Shown here piece after piece: positions 26,387-34,651 of a stretch of 64,000 nucleotides of DNA (position 1 is the first letter of the stretch; each line of letters opens with the position of its first letter). The stretch comes from Candidatus Lambdaproteobacteria bacterium RIFOXYD2_FULL_56_26 (GTDB lineage Bacteria; SAR324; XYD2-FULL-50-16), in the NCBI GenBank assembly GCA_001783715.1, contig MFNF01000001.1, forward strand, positions 372,001 to 436,000, in the 5' to 3' direction. The notes beneath the pieces are model-generated. The model was not told where the DNA came from. It worked only from the letters and a program-made list of their open reading frames with translations, and searched no databases. The translations under genes and the position numbers were made by a program.

Positions 26387-27522
26387 GGGGCCAATTCCGT
26401 CATCAGATTGTGCAGTTGGGGCCGCAGGGTCCGCATCTCCTCCAATTTTGCATCCTTCCCGTACCACACCCGGTGGCTTAGGTGCACGGCCACCGAGCCT
26501 TTGGCCCGGTCGATCCAAAGACCGGTGCCGGTAAAGCCCAGGTGTCCGATGGAACCCCGGCCAAACCTCTCTCCACAAGACCAATACCCAGGACTTTGGT
26601 CACAATAGTCCCACCCCAAGGCCCTAGGAGCGAGGCCGGGCGGGTTGTGGTTTTGGGTCCAAAGGGCAAGGGTTTTCTCCTCAAAGACCCTGACTCCTTG
26701 GAACAATCCCCCTTGGAGCAGCATCAGGGCATAGGTCCAGAGGTCGGCCCCGTTGCCAAAAAGTCCGGCGTTGCCGCCTTCTCCGTCAAACCGAGCGGCG
26801 TTTTCATCCTGCACCTCTCCCCAAAGCCGCCGGTTCCGCCAGGCGCAATGGGCACTGGGAACCACTTCCGTCCGGGGGCCGGGGTTAAACCGAAAGCTTT
26901 TGAGCCCCAAGGGGGCAAAAATCTGACGGTCACAAAACCCGGACAAGCTCTCTTGGGTCACCCGGCGGACCAGTTCGGCGAGCAACAAAAAATTGAGGCA
27001 AGAATAAATCACCCGGCTCCGGGGCTCCACCTTGGGCGGGGTTGCCACCAAGGCCTTCCAAGCCGCCGGGGCCGAATCTTCCAGGTACAAGGGAGCCCAG
27101 TGGGGCAGACCGGAGCGGTGGGTCAAAAGGTCCAGGCAGGAGAGAGAGACCGGATAGTTCCACTCGGGCAGCCACTCCTTCACCGGTGCGGCCAGATCCA
27201 GTCGCCCCTGCTCCCAAAGTTTAAGGCAAGCGGCAGCGGTGGCCAAGGGTTTGGTCAGGCTGGCCAAGTCAAAGCTTTGGCCCAAGGGCAACGGACTTGC
27301 CTTAGCTTCCCCGGTTGTTCTACCATAAGCCTTGTGCAGCAACAGCCGCTCCCCCTGGGCAAAGAGCAGCTCCAGGCCAGGGAAAACCTCAGCCTCCAGG
27401 GCCTGGGCCACCAAAAGGTCCAAAGGTTCCGTATCCAATCGAGTTGTGGGCCGAGCTGGGGGCATGGGTTGGTAGCGGCGAAAGAAGAAACCCTGGAAAG
27501 GCTCCAATGCTTGTTGTATCAA
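26383..27522 (-). CDS. Beta-lactamase-fold serine hydrolase (class C / PBP4-like)
   Basis: A 379-aa member of the S12 beta-lactamase family. Serine motif SxxK is SLTK (about residue 88), the second-motif tyrosine is in VIYSCLNFLLLAELV (about 190), and the third motif is HLGFTG near the C-terminus. There is no obvious signal peptide, so it may be cytoplasmic or an esterase/peptidase rather than a resistance enzyme. The start is TTG 27522 with a textbook AGGAGG 7 nt upstream; the first ATG (27465) lacks one. Only 25 bp separate this start from the divergent ABC ATPase gene. Confidence 0.8.
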   Translation of the reverse strand: MIQQALEPFQGFFFRRYQPMPPARPTTRLDTEPLDLLVAQALEAEVFPGLELLFAQGERLLLHKAYGRTTGEAKASPLPLGQSFDLASLTKPLATAAACLKLWEQGRLDLAAPVKEWLPEWNYPVSLSCLDLLTHRSGLPHWAPLYLEDSAPAAWKALVATPPKVEPRSRVIYSCLNFLLLAELVRRVTQESLSGFCDRQIFAPLGLKSFRFNPGPRTEVVPSAHCAWRNRRLWGEVQDENAARFDGEGGNAGLFGNGADLWTYALMLLQGGLFQGVRVFEEKTLALWTQNHNPPGLAPRALGWDYCDQSPGYWSCGERFGRGSIGHLGFTGTGLWIDRAKGSVAVHLSHRVWYGKDAKLEEMRTLRPQLHNLMTELAP

Positions 27523-27547
27523 GTTTCATCCTCCTACGAACGGCCCA

Positions 27548-28519
27548 TTGCTTCAAGTAAAAAATCTCGCCACCTCCTTTGAGATAGAGGGCCGGTGGTT
27601 CCAGGTCCTCAAAGGGGTTAGCTTTGAGGTCGCCCAAGGCCAAACCTTGGGCATCATCGGCGAATCCGGCTCAGGCAAAAGTGTGACCAGCCTTTCCTTG
27701 ATGCGGTTGATCCCCAAACCTTGGGGCCGCATCGACAGCGGTGAGGTGTGGCTGGAGGGCAGGGAACTTTTGTCCTTGAGCCCCCAAGCCTTCCGCTTGG
27801 TCCGGGGACGGGAAATGGCCATGGTTTTCCAAGACCCGATGACCAGCCTCAACCCGGTTTTGACCATCGGAGCACAGTTGCAGGAATCCCTGGCCTGGAA
27901 AGCCGGGGCCAATGGGGACCAGCGGCGGACGTTGGCCGAAAACCTGCTCAGGGAAGTAGGGATCACCGACCCGGCCCAACGGCTGGAGTCTTACCCCCAC
28001 GAGCTTTCGGGGGGGATGAAACAGCGGGTGATGATCGCCATGGCCATTGCCGCCGAGCCCAAACTGCTGATCGCCGACGAGCCGACTACCGCCCTGGACG
28101 TGACCATCCAGGCCCAGATCCTGGCGCTGCTCAAGGAGCTGCAACAAAAACACAAAATGGCCTTGATTTTGATCACCCATGACCTGGGCGTGGTCTCTCA
28201 AACCTGTAACCAAGTGGCGGTGATGTACGGCGGAACCTTGGTGGAAAAGGCACCGACCCGAACCTTGTTTGCCAACCCCCGGCACCCCTACAGCTTCGGG
28301 CTGATCAAAAGCATCCAAAGCCTGACCTGGCCCCAAGGGAACCGGCTGTACACCATCCCCGGCCAGGTCCCCGGCTTGGGCCAGTTTGGTTCTGGCTGTG
28401 TTTTTGTGGGCCGTTGTGACCGAGCTCAGGAACGGTGCAAGACCCAGGTTCCGCCAATGACCCAAACTGCACCGGAACGGGAAGTAGCCTGTTTTTATCC
28501 CTTGGGGGGCCAAACATGA
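27548..28519 (+). CDS. Oligopeptide/dipeptide ABC transporter ATP-binding protein (DppD/OppD-like)
   Basis: A 323-aa ATPase: Walker A GESGSGKS (about 38-45), Q-loop [12 protein letters not shown], signature LSGGMKQRV, Walker [13 protein letters not shown] and switch His in LITHDLGVV. The C-terminal oligopeptide-transporter extension with Cys-containing [12 protein letters not shown] is present, the region that binds an Fe-S cluster or zinc in some members. The start is TTG 27548, matching the family N-terminus. No permease or binding-protein gene is adjacent. The stop overlaps the next ATPase start (ATGA). Confidence 0.88.
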   Translation: MLQVKNLATSFEIEGRWFQVLKGVSFEVAQGQTLGIIGESGSGKSVTSLSLMRLIPKPWGRIDSGEVWLEGRELLSLSPQAFRLVRGREMAMVFQDPMTSLNPVLTIGAQLQESLAWKAGANGDQRRTLAENLLREVGITDPAQRLESYPHELSGGMKQRVMIAMAIAAEPKLLIADEPTTALDVTIQAQILALLKELQQKHKMALILITHDLGVVSQTCNQVAVMYGGTLVEKAPTRTLFANPRHPYSFGLIKSIQSLTWPQGNRLYTIPGQVPGLGQFGSGCVFVGRCDRAQERCKTQVPPMTQTAPEREVACFYPLGGQT

Positions 28520-29478
28520 CCCGACCGATCTTGGAGGTAAAGGGCCTCTCCAAAGCCTTTGCGGTCAAATCCGGGCTGTTCAAACGGACCCAAGGCTGGG
28601 TCCATGCGGTTTCGGAAGTGGACCTTCAGATCTTTCCCGGAGAAACCCTGGGGCTGGTCGGGGAATCCGGTTCGGGCAAGTCCACCTTGGCCCGGTTGAT
28701 CTTGAGGCTGATCGAGCCCACGGCGGGGCAGGTTTTTTTCCAAGGCCAGGAATTGACCGGGCTCGGACACAAGGAAATGAGCCAAAAACGCAGCGGCATC
28801 CAAATGGTTTTCCAGGACCCTTTGGACAGCCTCAACAGCCGTTGGACCATCGGGCAGATCCTCCAGGAACCCCTGGCCATCCAGGGAACCTTGAGCCACC
28901 CTGAGCGGGAAGCGAGGGTTTCAGAGTTGCTGTCCCAAGTGGGCCTGGAACCGGCGATGAAACAGCGGTTTCCTCATGAGTTTTCCGGCGGCCAGCGCCA
29001 AAGGGTTGGCATCGCCAGGGCTTTGGCCTTGCGGCCCCAGTTGATCTTGGCCGACGAACCGGTCAGCGCCTTGGACGTTTCGGTACAGGCCCAGATCTTA
29101 AATCTGCTCAAAGACCTGCAAGAGGAATTGGGCTTGAGTTTTTTGTTTATCGCCCATGACATCCATGTGATCCGGTACGTCAGCCACAAGGTAGCGGTGA
29201 TGTACCTGGGCCGGATTGTGGAGTCCGGTCCGGCGGAGGTTTTAGCCAAGAACCCGCTGCACCCCTATACCCAGGCGCTTTGGGCCTCGGTTCCCAACCT
29301 GGGGAGCCCCAAAACCTCCTCTAGCCCCTTGCCTGGAGAGGTGCCCAGCTTGATCCATCCCCCCGGCGGTTGCCCCTTCCACCCCCGTTGCCCCAAGGCC
29401 ACCGCCCCTTGTCTGGAGCACCGGCCCGGTTTAAAAGAAATGGCCCCCGGTCATTTTGTCGCCTGCCCCTACAGCTAA
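28516..29478 (+). CDS. Oligopeptide/dipeptide ABC transporter ATP-binding protein (DppF/OppF-like)
   Basis: A 320-aa second ATPase of the heterodimeric NBD pair. Walker A is [10 protein letters not shown]-loop MVFQDPLDSLN, signature FSGGQRQRVG, Walker B LILADEPVSALD and switch His IAHDIHVIRY. The C-terminal motif CPFHPRCPKATAPC with clustered cysteines is the typical extension. ATG 28516 overlaps the preceding stop. With the partner it should power import of peptides, or of nickel or murein peptides; the substrate cannot be told without the missing permeases and binding protein. Confidence 0.88.
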   Translation: MTRPILEVKGLSKAFAVKSGLFKRTQGWVHAVSEVDLQIFPGETLGLVGESGSGKSTLARLILRLIEPTAGQVFFQGQELTGLGHKEMSQKRSGIQMVFQDPLDSLNSRWTIGQILQEPLAIQGTLSHPEREARVSELLSQVGLEPAMKQRFPHEFSGGQRQRVGIARALALRPQLILADEPVSALDVSVQAQILNLLKDLQEELGLSFLFIAHDIHVIRYVSHKVAVMYLGRIVESGPAEVLAKNPLHPYTQALWASVPNLGSPKTSSSPLPGEVPSLIHPPGGCPFHPRCPKATAPCLEHRPGLKEMAPGHFVACPYS

Positions 29479-29617
29479 GACAGAGGCCCCAGTGGAAACA
29501 AAACTTCCTTGGAATCCAGAATCTTCGGAGCCAAGCACAAAAGGCTGGCAACCTAATTGCATTGCAACTCAAAGAAGACCACCGATTTTTAACCCCGTTA
29601 ACCTTGAGGAGAGGATC

Positions 29618-29887
29618 ATGAGAAAGTGGATCATGACCGCTGCAGCGCTGACCCTGTTTGGGGGATTCGCCTTTGCCGCCGACGAAGAAACCAATTTGGA
29701 TACCTTTGAACTTTGCAACAACTGGGCGCGGCAGTTCTGCACCTCCGGTGCGCACGAGCGGGCCGTAAATGCAGAGTTGCTTAAACTCAAGCAACACGGC
29801 ATCCCGATCACCTTGGAGCGGATCAAATTGATGGCCCAAACCATCAACATGGGCAAGGTCCAACAGGCAGAGCAAGCCGGGCAGTAG
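29618..29887 (+). CDS. Small exported protein
   Basis: An 89-aa protein with a clear signal peptide (MRKWIMTAAALTLFGGFAFA) and predicted cleavage before ADEETN, leaving about 69 residues. The mature part has two Cys (LCNNWARQFC, 8 residues apart) that could form a disulfide, and a hydrophilic helical C-terminus. No family recognised. A strong GAGGAGAGGA ribosome-binding site precedes ATG 29618. It lies 139 bp after the ABC ATPases and may have its own promoter. Confidence 0.7.
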   Translation: MRKWIMTAAALTLFGGFAFAADEETNLDTFELCNNWARQFCTSGAHERAVNAELLKLKQHGIPITLERIKLMAQTINMGKVQQAEQAGQ

Positions 29888-29958
29888 GCTCGGACGTTAA
29901 GCCTCAAGAAATACGGGAACTCTGACCTTTCTAGTAGGGGAGGTCAGTAGTTTTACCC

Positions 29959-29988
29959 TTGCCAAGCCTCAATCCGCACCGTTAGAAT
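29959..29988 (+). promoter_or_regulatory. Putative sigma-70 promoter for the PilZ gene
   Basis: TTGCCA (29959-29964), an 18-bp spacer and TAGAAT (29983-29988) lie 33 bp before ATG 30022. The -10 box matches five of six. Confidence 0.5.
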
Positions 29989-30021
29989 GGGCGAGTTTCG
30001 TTCCAACGTTGAGGGGGGCAC

Positions 30022-30510
30022 ATGATTACTGTAAAAGGGGTCTATCGTAACGGCGAAGTCCATCTGGACTCACCTTCGGAAGGCCTACCGGCAAAAGCGG
30101 ATTTGATCCTCAATTTCCCCGACCAAGGGGGAAACAAGGTTTATTTTACCCACCGTTTTCCACAAAACGGTCTGGCCCGGGGCCAGCGGCTTTCCGCTCG
30201 GCAGCCCCTGGTTGGCCGCATCTGGGTCATGGATCAGGCCCAAACCTCACAAGTCCTGTACCAATATCCTTTGCTGGACCGCTCCTTTGGGGGGATCAGC
30301 TTTTTGTCTGACCGGCTGTTTGTTGAAGACGGCACGATCACCCTGGCCATCGTCAACCCTGCCCAGGAAGGGGAAGTGTTGATGGAGCTGGAAGTGGAGG
30401 TTCGGGCGGTGGAGCCGGTGGAGGCTGGATACAAGGTGGGCTGCATGTTCCTCAACAGCCTGGACGAAGGGGTGTTTCACGGACTGATCCAGACCCTCGG
30501 GCTCCATTGA
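30022..30510 (+). CDS. PilZ-domain protein with DUF104-like N-terminus
   Basis: A 162-aa protein. The first ~32 residues (MITVKGVYRNGEVHL...) resemble the short beta-hairpin of DUF104/AF2212-type antitoxins. The rest is a PilZ domain with the c-di-GMP-binding pattern RxxxR (Arg56, Arg60) and DxSxxG (Asp86, Ser88, Gly91), and a C-terminal GCMFLNSLDEG segment. It is therefore expected to bind c-di-GMP. It has its own promoter-like sequence. The stop overlaps the next gene's TTG start (TTGA), suggesting coupled translation. Confidence 0.72.
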   Translation: MITVKGVYRNGEVHLDSPSEGLPAKADLILNFPDQGGNKVYFTHRFPQNGLARGQRLSARQPLVGRIWVMDQAQTSQVLYQYPLLDRSFGGISFLSDRLFVEDGTITLAIVNPAQEGEVLMELEVEVRAVEPVEAGYKVGCMFLNSLDEGVFHGLIQTLGLH

Positions 30511-30803
30511 AATCCCTGGGTTTGCTGCTGGTTTTGTGCACTTTGGCCCCCGCCTTTTTGCACGCCGGTTTGCCCACCGAGCCGGGCCTGGATGCCCTGA
30601 CCTTAAAAAAAATGCGCTGGTTGGAACGGTTCGGCACCCCGATCCGGGCCGGAAGCCCGGACCACAAGGTCCAAACCTTCGGCTGCAACCACGGGGACCA
30701 AGTGCTCTTGCGCCACCAATGGGGCCTGGAACAAACTTGGCTCCAGGAGCATCTGGTCGAGTGTCCGGCCTTCTTTTTTGACCTCCAACCGCCCGAAGAC
30801 TAA
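30507..30803 (+). CDS. Small exported protein coupled to PilZ gene
   Basis: A 98-aa protein starting at TTG 30507 inside the PilZ stop (TTGA). A signal peptide (MKSLGLLLVLCTLAPAFLHA) precedes a mature part of about 78 residues with two Cys (FGCNHG and VECPAF) that could form a disulfide. No family recognised. Tight coupling to a c-di-GMP-binding protein suggests an envelope function, by inference. The 3' end overlaps the convergent nupC stop by 4 bp. Confidence 0.6.
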   Translation: MKSLGLLLVLCTLAPAFLHAGLPTEPGLDALTLKKMRWLERFGTPIRAGSPDHKVQTFGCNHGDQVLLRHQWGLEQTWLQEHLVECPAFFFDLQPPED

Positions 30804-32077
30804 CCGGCCAGCAACAAACTGGTGTGGTTGTAAAAGGTTCCGGCAATCGCCCCGGTCATCAGGCAAGCCAAAGTGGCGGCTAACAAGGCCCTCAGGCCCA
30901 CCTGGGCAATCGCCTTGGTCCGCTCCGGGGCCAGCGCCGCCGCTCCGCCCACAAAAATCGCCAGTGACGCAAAGTGGGCAAACCCACAAAGCACGTAAGA
31001 GGCAATCACCAGACTCCGAGGGTGCAACATCTGCCCCGACTGGGCCAGTTGGGCGAGGTCCTGGTAGCTGACCACTTCGGTGACCACCAACCGCTCCCCG
31101 AGGATCCGGCTGATCGCCACTGCGTCCTCCAGCGGGATACCCACCAAAAGGCTGAAAGGGTAAAAGAGATAGCCCAAGAGGGTTTGCAAGGTCAGGTCCA
31201 GCCCCGCCAAGCTCCCCAAAGCCCCCAGCCCCAGGTTGGCCAAGGCTACCAACCCCAAGACCGCCACCAACAGAGCCCCGATCCCCAAGATCAACTGCAC
31301 CCCCGACTGGGCCCCGTTGATCACCGCCTCAAAAAATCCAGAATCCCGGTCGTAGTGGGGGTGGATCGCCAGCCCCAGGGTCTCGGGCTGGCCCGTTTCG
31401 GGGAGCAGAAGTTTGGCCATCAAAACCGCCGCCGGGGCCGAAATGAAGGAAGCGGAGATCAAGTGACCGGCAATGGCCGGGAACACGCCCTGGAGGGTGA
31501 ACACGTACAGCGCCAGGATGTTGCTGGCTACGGTGGCCATGCCTGCGGTCAAGATGGTGCAAAGCTCCGAGGCGGTCATCTTGGCCAAGTGGGGTTTGAT
31601 GGTCAAAGTAGATTCCACGCCCACAAAGATGTTGCTGGCCACGCTCACCCCTTCGGCACCGGAAATTCCCAGGGTTTTGGTGAACAGCTTGGCAAAAACC
31701 CGGATCACCCAGGGCATCACCTTGAGGTAATACAAAATGGCCACCAGGGCCGAGAAGAAGATGATCGAAGGCAAGGTCTGGAAGGCCAAGATGAAGCCCA
31801 AAGAACCCTCTTGCCCCGGCCCCAACGCCAAGGGACCAAAGAGAAAACGAATCCCTTCCCCCGAAACCCCCAAAACCTGCACCACCAAGCTGTTGAGCAG
31901 CCAAAAGAGCTGCCGCCCTTGGGGCAGCAAAAACACAAACAGCCCAAAGAGCAATTGCAGGCCCAAGGCCCAAGCCACCATCTTCCAGGAAACCTTGGAG
32001 CGGTGGGCAGAAAGCAGGTAGGCCAGACCGATCAAGGCAAAAAGTCCCAAAAAGCTGACTAGGTTGTAACTCTCCAT
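30800..32077 (-). CDS. nupC: Concentrative nucleoside transporter (NupC/CNT family)
   Basis: A 425-aa membrane protein with CNT hallmarks: FILAFQTLPSIIFFSALVAILY, the VGVESTLTIKPHLAKMTASEL motif, TAGMATVASNILALYV, and the NGAQSGVQLILGIGALLVA helix. These mediate Na+- or H+-coupled nucleoside uptake. The length is normal for the bacterial family (about 400-425). It begins 19 bp after the phosphoesterase gene and is probably the last gene of the leftward operon. Confidence 0.9.
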   Translation of the reverse strand: MESYNLVSFLGLFALIGLAYLLSAHRSKVSWKMVAWALGLQLLFGLFVFLLPQGRQLFWLLNSLVVQVLGVSGEGIRFLFGPLALGPGQEGSLGFILAFQTLPSIIFFSALVAILYYLKVMPWVIRVFAKLFTKTLGISGAEGVSVASNIFVGVESTLTIKPHLAKMTASELCTILTAGMATVASNILALYVFTLQGVFPAIAGHLISASFISAPAAVLMAKLLLPETGQPETLGLAIHPHYDRDSGFFEAVINGAQSGVQLILGIGALLVAVLGLVALANLGLGALGSLAGLDLTLQTLLGYLFYPFSLLVGIPLEDAVAISRILGERLVVTEVVSYQDLAQLAQSGQMLHPRSLVIASYVLCGFAHFASLAIFVGGAAALAPERTKAIAQVGLRALLAATLACLMTGAIAGTFYNHTSLLLAG

Positions 32078-32096
32078 GGGGGCTAAAAAAACGAGG

Positions 32097-32801
32097 TTAT
32101 TGGGCGACCAGCTGGGGGCGGTGTTCGATATAGTCGCTGGCGGTGAGGTAGCAGTGGACCCCGTCCACCATGCCCTTGGGGATCAACTCCCATTCTTGCC
32201 GCATGTGGAAGTGGCCGTAGCTGCAGGTCTTGACCGGGTAGCGGCAGATCAGCTCCCAAAAGGGGGTCTTTTGGCCGTGGGTCGTAAAGGGGGGGAAGTG
32301 CAACAACAGATGGATCCCCTTTTGTTCTCCCCCCAGTTCCATCGATTGGTCCAAGGCGGCCTTGAGCAGCCCCATTTCCTTCTCGAAGGTTTTTTGGTCC
32401 AGCGGGTCCGAACAGGGGTCGTTGGGGGCCAGCCAGCCTCGGGTGCCGCTAAAAACCTGTCCTTCCAGTTCCATGGCCGTGCCCTGCAAGGCCCACATGC
32501 CCTTGGGCAGGGCAGCCTGCAACTTCTCCCGGCCTTTCCACCAATGGTCGTGGTTGCCTTTGACCAGAAGCTTGTACCGGCCCGGAAGTTCATTGAACTG
32601 TCGCAGATGGACCACCGCCTTCTCCAGGCTGGTGGCCCAAGAGAGGTCGCCACCGATCATCACTATGTCCGCCGGACGGACCGCTTCCTTCCAACGGGCC
32701 TTGATCTTTTCTTCATGGTCCACCCAAATCTCCCCATAGGCGTTCATGTTCCGGTCTGCCCGGTTGGAGAAGTGCAGGTCGGAAATCGCCCAAAGGTTCA
32801 T
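32097..32801 (-). CDS. Calcineurin-like metallophosphoesterase
   Basis: A 234-aa enzyme with the full metallophosphoesterase metal set: AISDLHFS (5-12), GGDLSW, KGNHDHWW, LLLHFPPF and the C-terminal YGHFHM. It is a predicted di-metal hydrolase; the substrate (phosphodiester, nucleotide or protein) is unknown. ATG 32801 overlaps the asnS stop in ATGA. The longer open frame upstream is the asnS gene read in another frame. Confidence 0.85.
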   Translation of the reverse strand: MNLWAISDLHFSNRADRNMNAYGEIWVDHEEKIKARWKEAVRPADIVMIGGDLSWATSLEKAVVHLRQFNELPGRYKLLVKGNHDHWWKGREKLQAALPKGMWALQGTAMELEGQVFSGTRGWLAPNDPCSDPLDQKTFEKEMGLLKAALDQSMELGGEQKGIHLLLHFPPFTTHGQKTPFWELICRYPVKTCSYGHFHMRQEWELIPKGMVDGVHCYLTASDYIEHRPQLVAQ

Positions 32802-34102
32802 GGGGTGATCCGTTCCATCATCCGTGGGAAGGGAATGGCTTCCCGAATGTGGTGGGTGCCGGTGATCCAGGCAACGAGGCGCTCCAGGCCGATACCAAAG
32901 CCGGAGTGAACCACCGAGCCGTACTTGCGCAGGTCCAGATACCAGTCGTAATGTTCCGGCTTGAGCCCTTTGTCCAACATCGCTTGGACCAGTTTGTCCA
33001 GGTTCTCTTCCCGTTCCGAACCGCCAATGATCTCTCCAAACCCTTCGGGGGCCAAAAGGTCGGCGCACCGGACCCGGTCGGGCCGGGCGGGGTCTTGTTT
33101 CATGTAAAAGGCTTTGACCGCTTTGGGGTAATGGGTCACGAACACCGGCACCTGGAAATGGTTGCCCAAGGCGGTTTCGTGGGGTGCACCCAGGTCGTCT
33201 CCGGGGGCCAGCGGCTCGCCCAGTTCGCCCAAGAGCTTGGAGGCATCGTCGTAGTCCAACCGCACGAAGGGGCGCATCGCCCGTTCCAGCGACTCCACCT
33301 CCCGCTCCAAGGTGAGCAGGTGGTACCCGCAACGCTCCAAAACCCGGCCCAGTACAAAGTGAATTAGGTCTTCCTGGAGGTCCAGGTTGTCTTCATGGGT
33401 AAAAAATGCGGCTTCCGCCTCCAACATCCAAAATTCGTTCAGGTGCCGTCTGGTCTTGGACTTTTCCGCCCTAAAAGTGGGGCCAAAGCAATAAACCCGG
33501 CCATGGGCAAAGATCGAGGCTTCCAGGTAGAGTTGCCCGGTTTGGGCAAGGAAGGCATCACCCAGATCAAAGTAAGGCACCCGAAAGAGGCCCTTGGGGT
33601 CTTCTCCGGCGGCGGTGGTCAAGATCGGGCTGTCCATCTTGACGAAGCCGGACTGGGCAAAAAAATCATTGATTGCCGAGATCACCTGGTCCCGGACCTT
33701 AAAGATCGCCACCTGCCTTTTGCTCCGCAGCCACAGGTGCCGCAGCCCCAGGAGAAAGTCGGCCCCGTGTTCCTTGGGGGTGATCGGGAAGTTGACCGAG
33801 CTGCCCAAAACCTTCAAGTCCTGCACCCAAAGTTCCACCTCAAATTGCCCTTGGGCCGAGGCCTTGACGGTGCCCTTGACCCAAATGGCCGCCTCTTGGG
33901 TCAGGTTGGGCCAAAGCTCAAACAAAGGGGCCGGGGTGAGGCCTTTTTCCATCACCAACTGGATCGTCCCCGAGCCGTCCCGAAAGCCTATAAAGCGGAC
34001 CTTGCCGGACTTGCGGGTGAACTGGACCCACCCTTGCAACTCCACTTCCTGTTCCACCCGCAGCGGCAGGTCCTTGATCAGAATCCGTTGGTTCCACTTC
34101 AT
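32798..34102 (-). CDS. asnS: Asparaginyl-tRNA synthetase
   Basis: Class II aminoacyl-tRNA synthetase of 434 aa. An N-terminal OB-fold anticodon-binding domain (VELQGWVQFTRKSGKVRFIGFRDG) is followed by the catalytic core with motif 2 FGPTFRAEKSKTRRHLNEFWMLE and motif 3 GFGIGLERLVAWITG. The HLNEFWMLE sequence separates AsnRS from AspRS, so direct Asn-tRNA charging is expected. It is flanked by coupled genes: an outer-membrane-like gene 3 bp upstream and the phosphoesterase overlapping downstream. Confidence 0.95.
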   Translation of the reverse strand: MKWNQRILIKDLPLRVEQEVELQGWVQFTRKSGKVRFIGFRDGSGTIQLVMEKGLTPAPLFELWPNLTQEAAIWVKGTVKASAQGQFEVELWVQDLKVLGSSVNFPITPKEHGADFLLGLRHLWLRSKRQVAIFKVRDQVISAINDFFAQSGFVKMDSPILTTAAGEDPKGLFRVPYFDLGDAFLAQTGQLYLEASIFAHGRVYCFGPTFRAEKSKTRRHLNEFWMLEAEAAFFTHEDNLDLQEDLIHFVLGRVLERCGYHLLTLEREVESLERAMRPFVRLDYDDASKLLGELGEPLAPGDDLGAPHETALGNHFQVPVFVTHYPKAVKAFYMKQDPARPDRVRCADLLAPEGFGEIIGGSEREENLDKLVQAMLDKGLKPEHYDWYLDLRKYGSVVHSGFGIGLERLVAWITGTHHIREAIPFPRMMERITP

Positions 34103-34105
34103 CGG

Positions 34106-34651
34106 TTAAAACCCCATCCCAATCCCCAGGGCAGTCATGGTACCACCGGCCTCCAGGTAGGTGTTGCCGCTCAGGTACTTGAGCTGGGCTGTGACCGAAT
34201 GGTAGCTGTAGGTCAGACGGATTGTTTCGGTGATCGGCAGACCGGCCTGGAAGATCCACTGGTAGGCGGTGGCCTGCTGGTATTCGGTGGCAAACCCGCT
34301 CTTGAGGTTGGCGGTACCCATCCCTACCCCAAAGGCCAAGTCCAGAAAGGGCAAGGAATAGGGATAAAGGAAGTCCGCCAAAAGGTAAGAAAACTTGGAA
34401 TTTTCTGAGTTTTTTAAGGCCACGTCGTAGGCCTCCAACATCACCATCCCGACCTCCGGGGCCTTGGCGTAGAGGATCAAACCGGCAGGACTGCCTTGGG
34501 CGGCAAACCTGCCTCCGTCTTTGGCTTGGTCGAATTTGTAGCTCAGTGGGGCTTCCAAGCCAAAAAAGAGCAGGTCCGCCGCCTGAGCCTTTGCACCCCA
34601 CCAGGCGGAGCAAAACAAGCCCATCACCAAAACGGTCGTTGTTCGTTTCAT
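34106..34651 (-). CDS. Putative outer-membrane beta-barrel protein
   Basis: A 181-aa protein with a signal peptide (MKRTTTVLVMGLFCSAWWGAKAQA) and cleavage before ADLLFF. The mature part has alternating aromatic/polar strands and ends in a C-terminal Phe (LGIGMGF), a common beta-barrel signal. No specific family recognised. The ATG shares a base with the stop of the M30 peptidase gene (TGATG), so translation is tightly coupled and the two envelope proteins may act together. A TTG one codon upstream is an alternative start. Confidence 0.65.
   Translation of the reverse strand: MKRTTTVLVMGLFCSAWWGAKAQAADLLFFGLEAPLSYKFDQAKDGGRFAAQGSPAGLILYAKAPEVGMVMLEAYDVALKNSENSKFSYLLADFLYPYSLPFLDLAFGVGMGTANLKSGFATEYQQATAYQWIFQAGLPITETIRLTYSYHSVTAQLKYLSGNTYLEAGGTMTALGIGMGF

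Noticed and set aside
25211-26608. A 465-codon plus-strand frame opposite the TPR gene
   Set aside because: Antisense of TPR repeats; composition unlike real neighbours.
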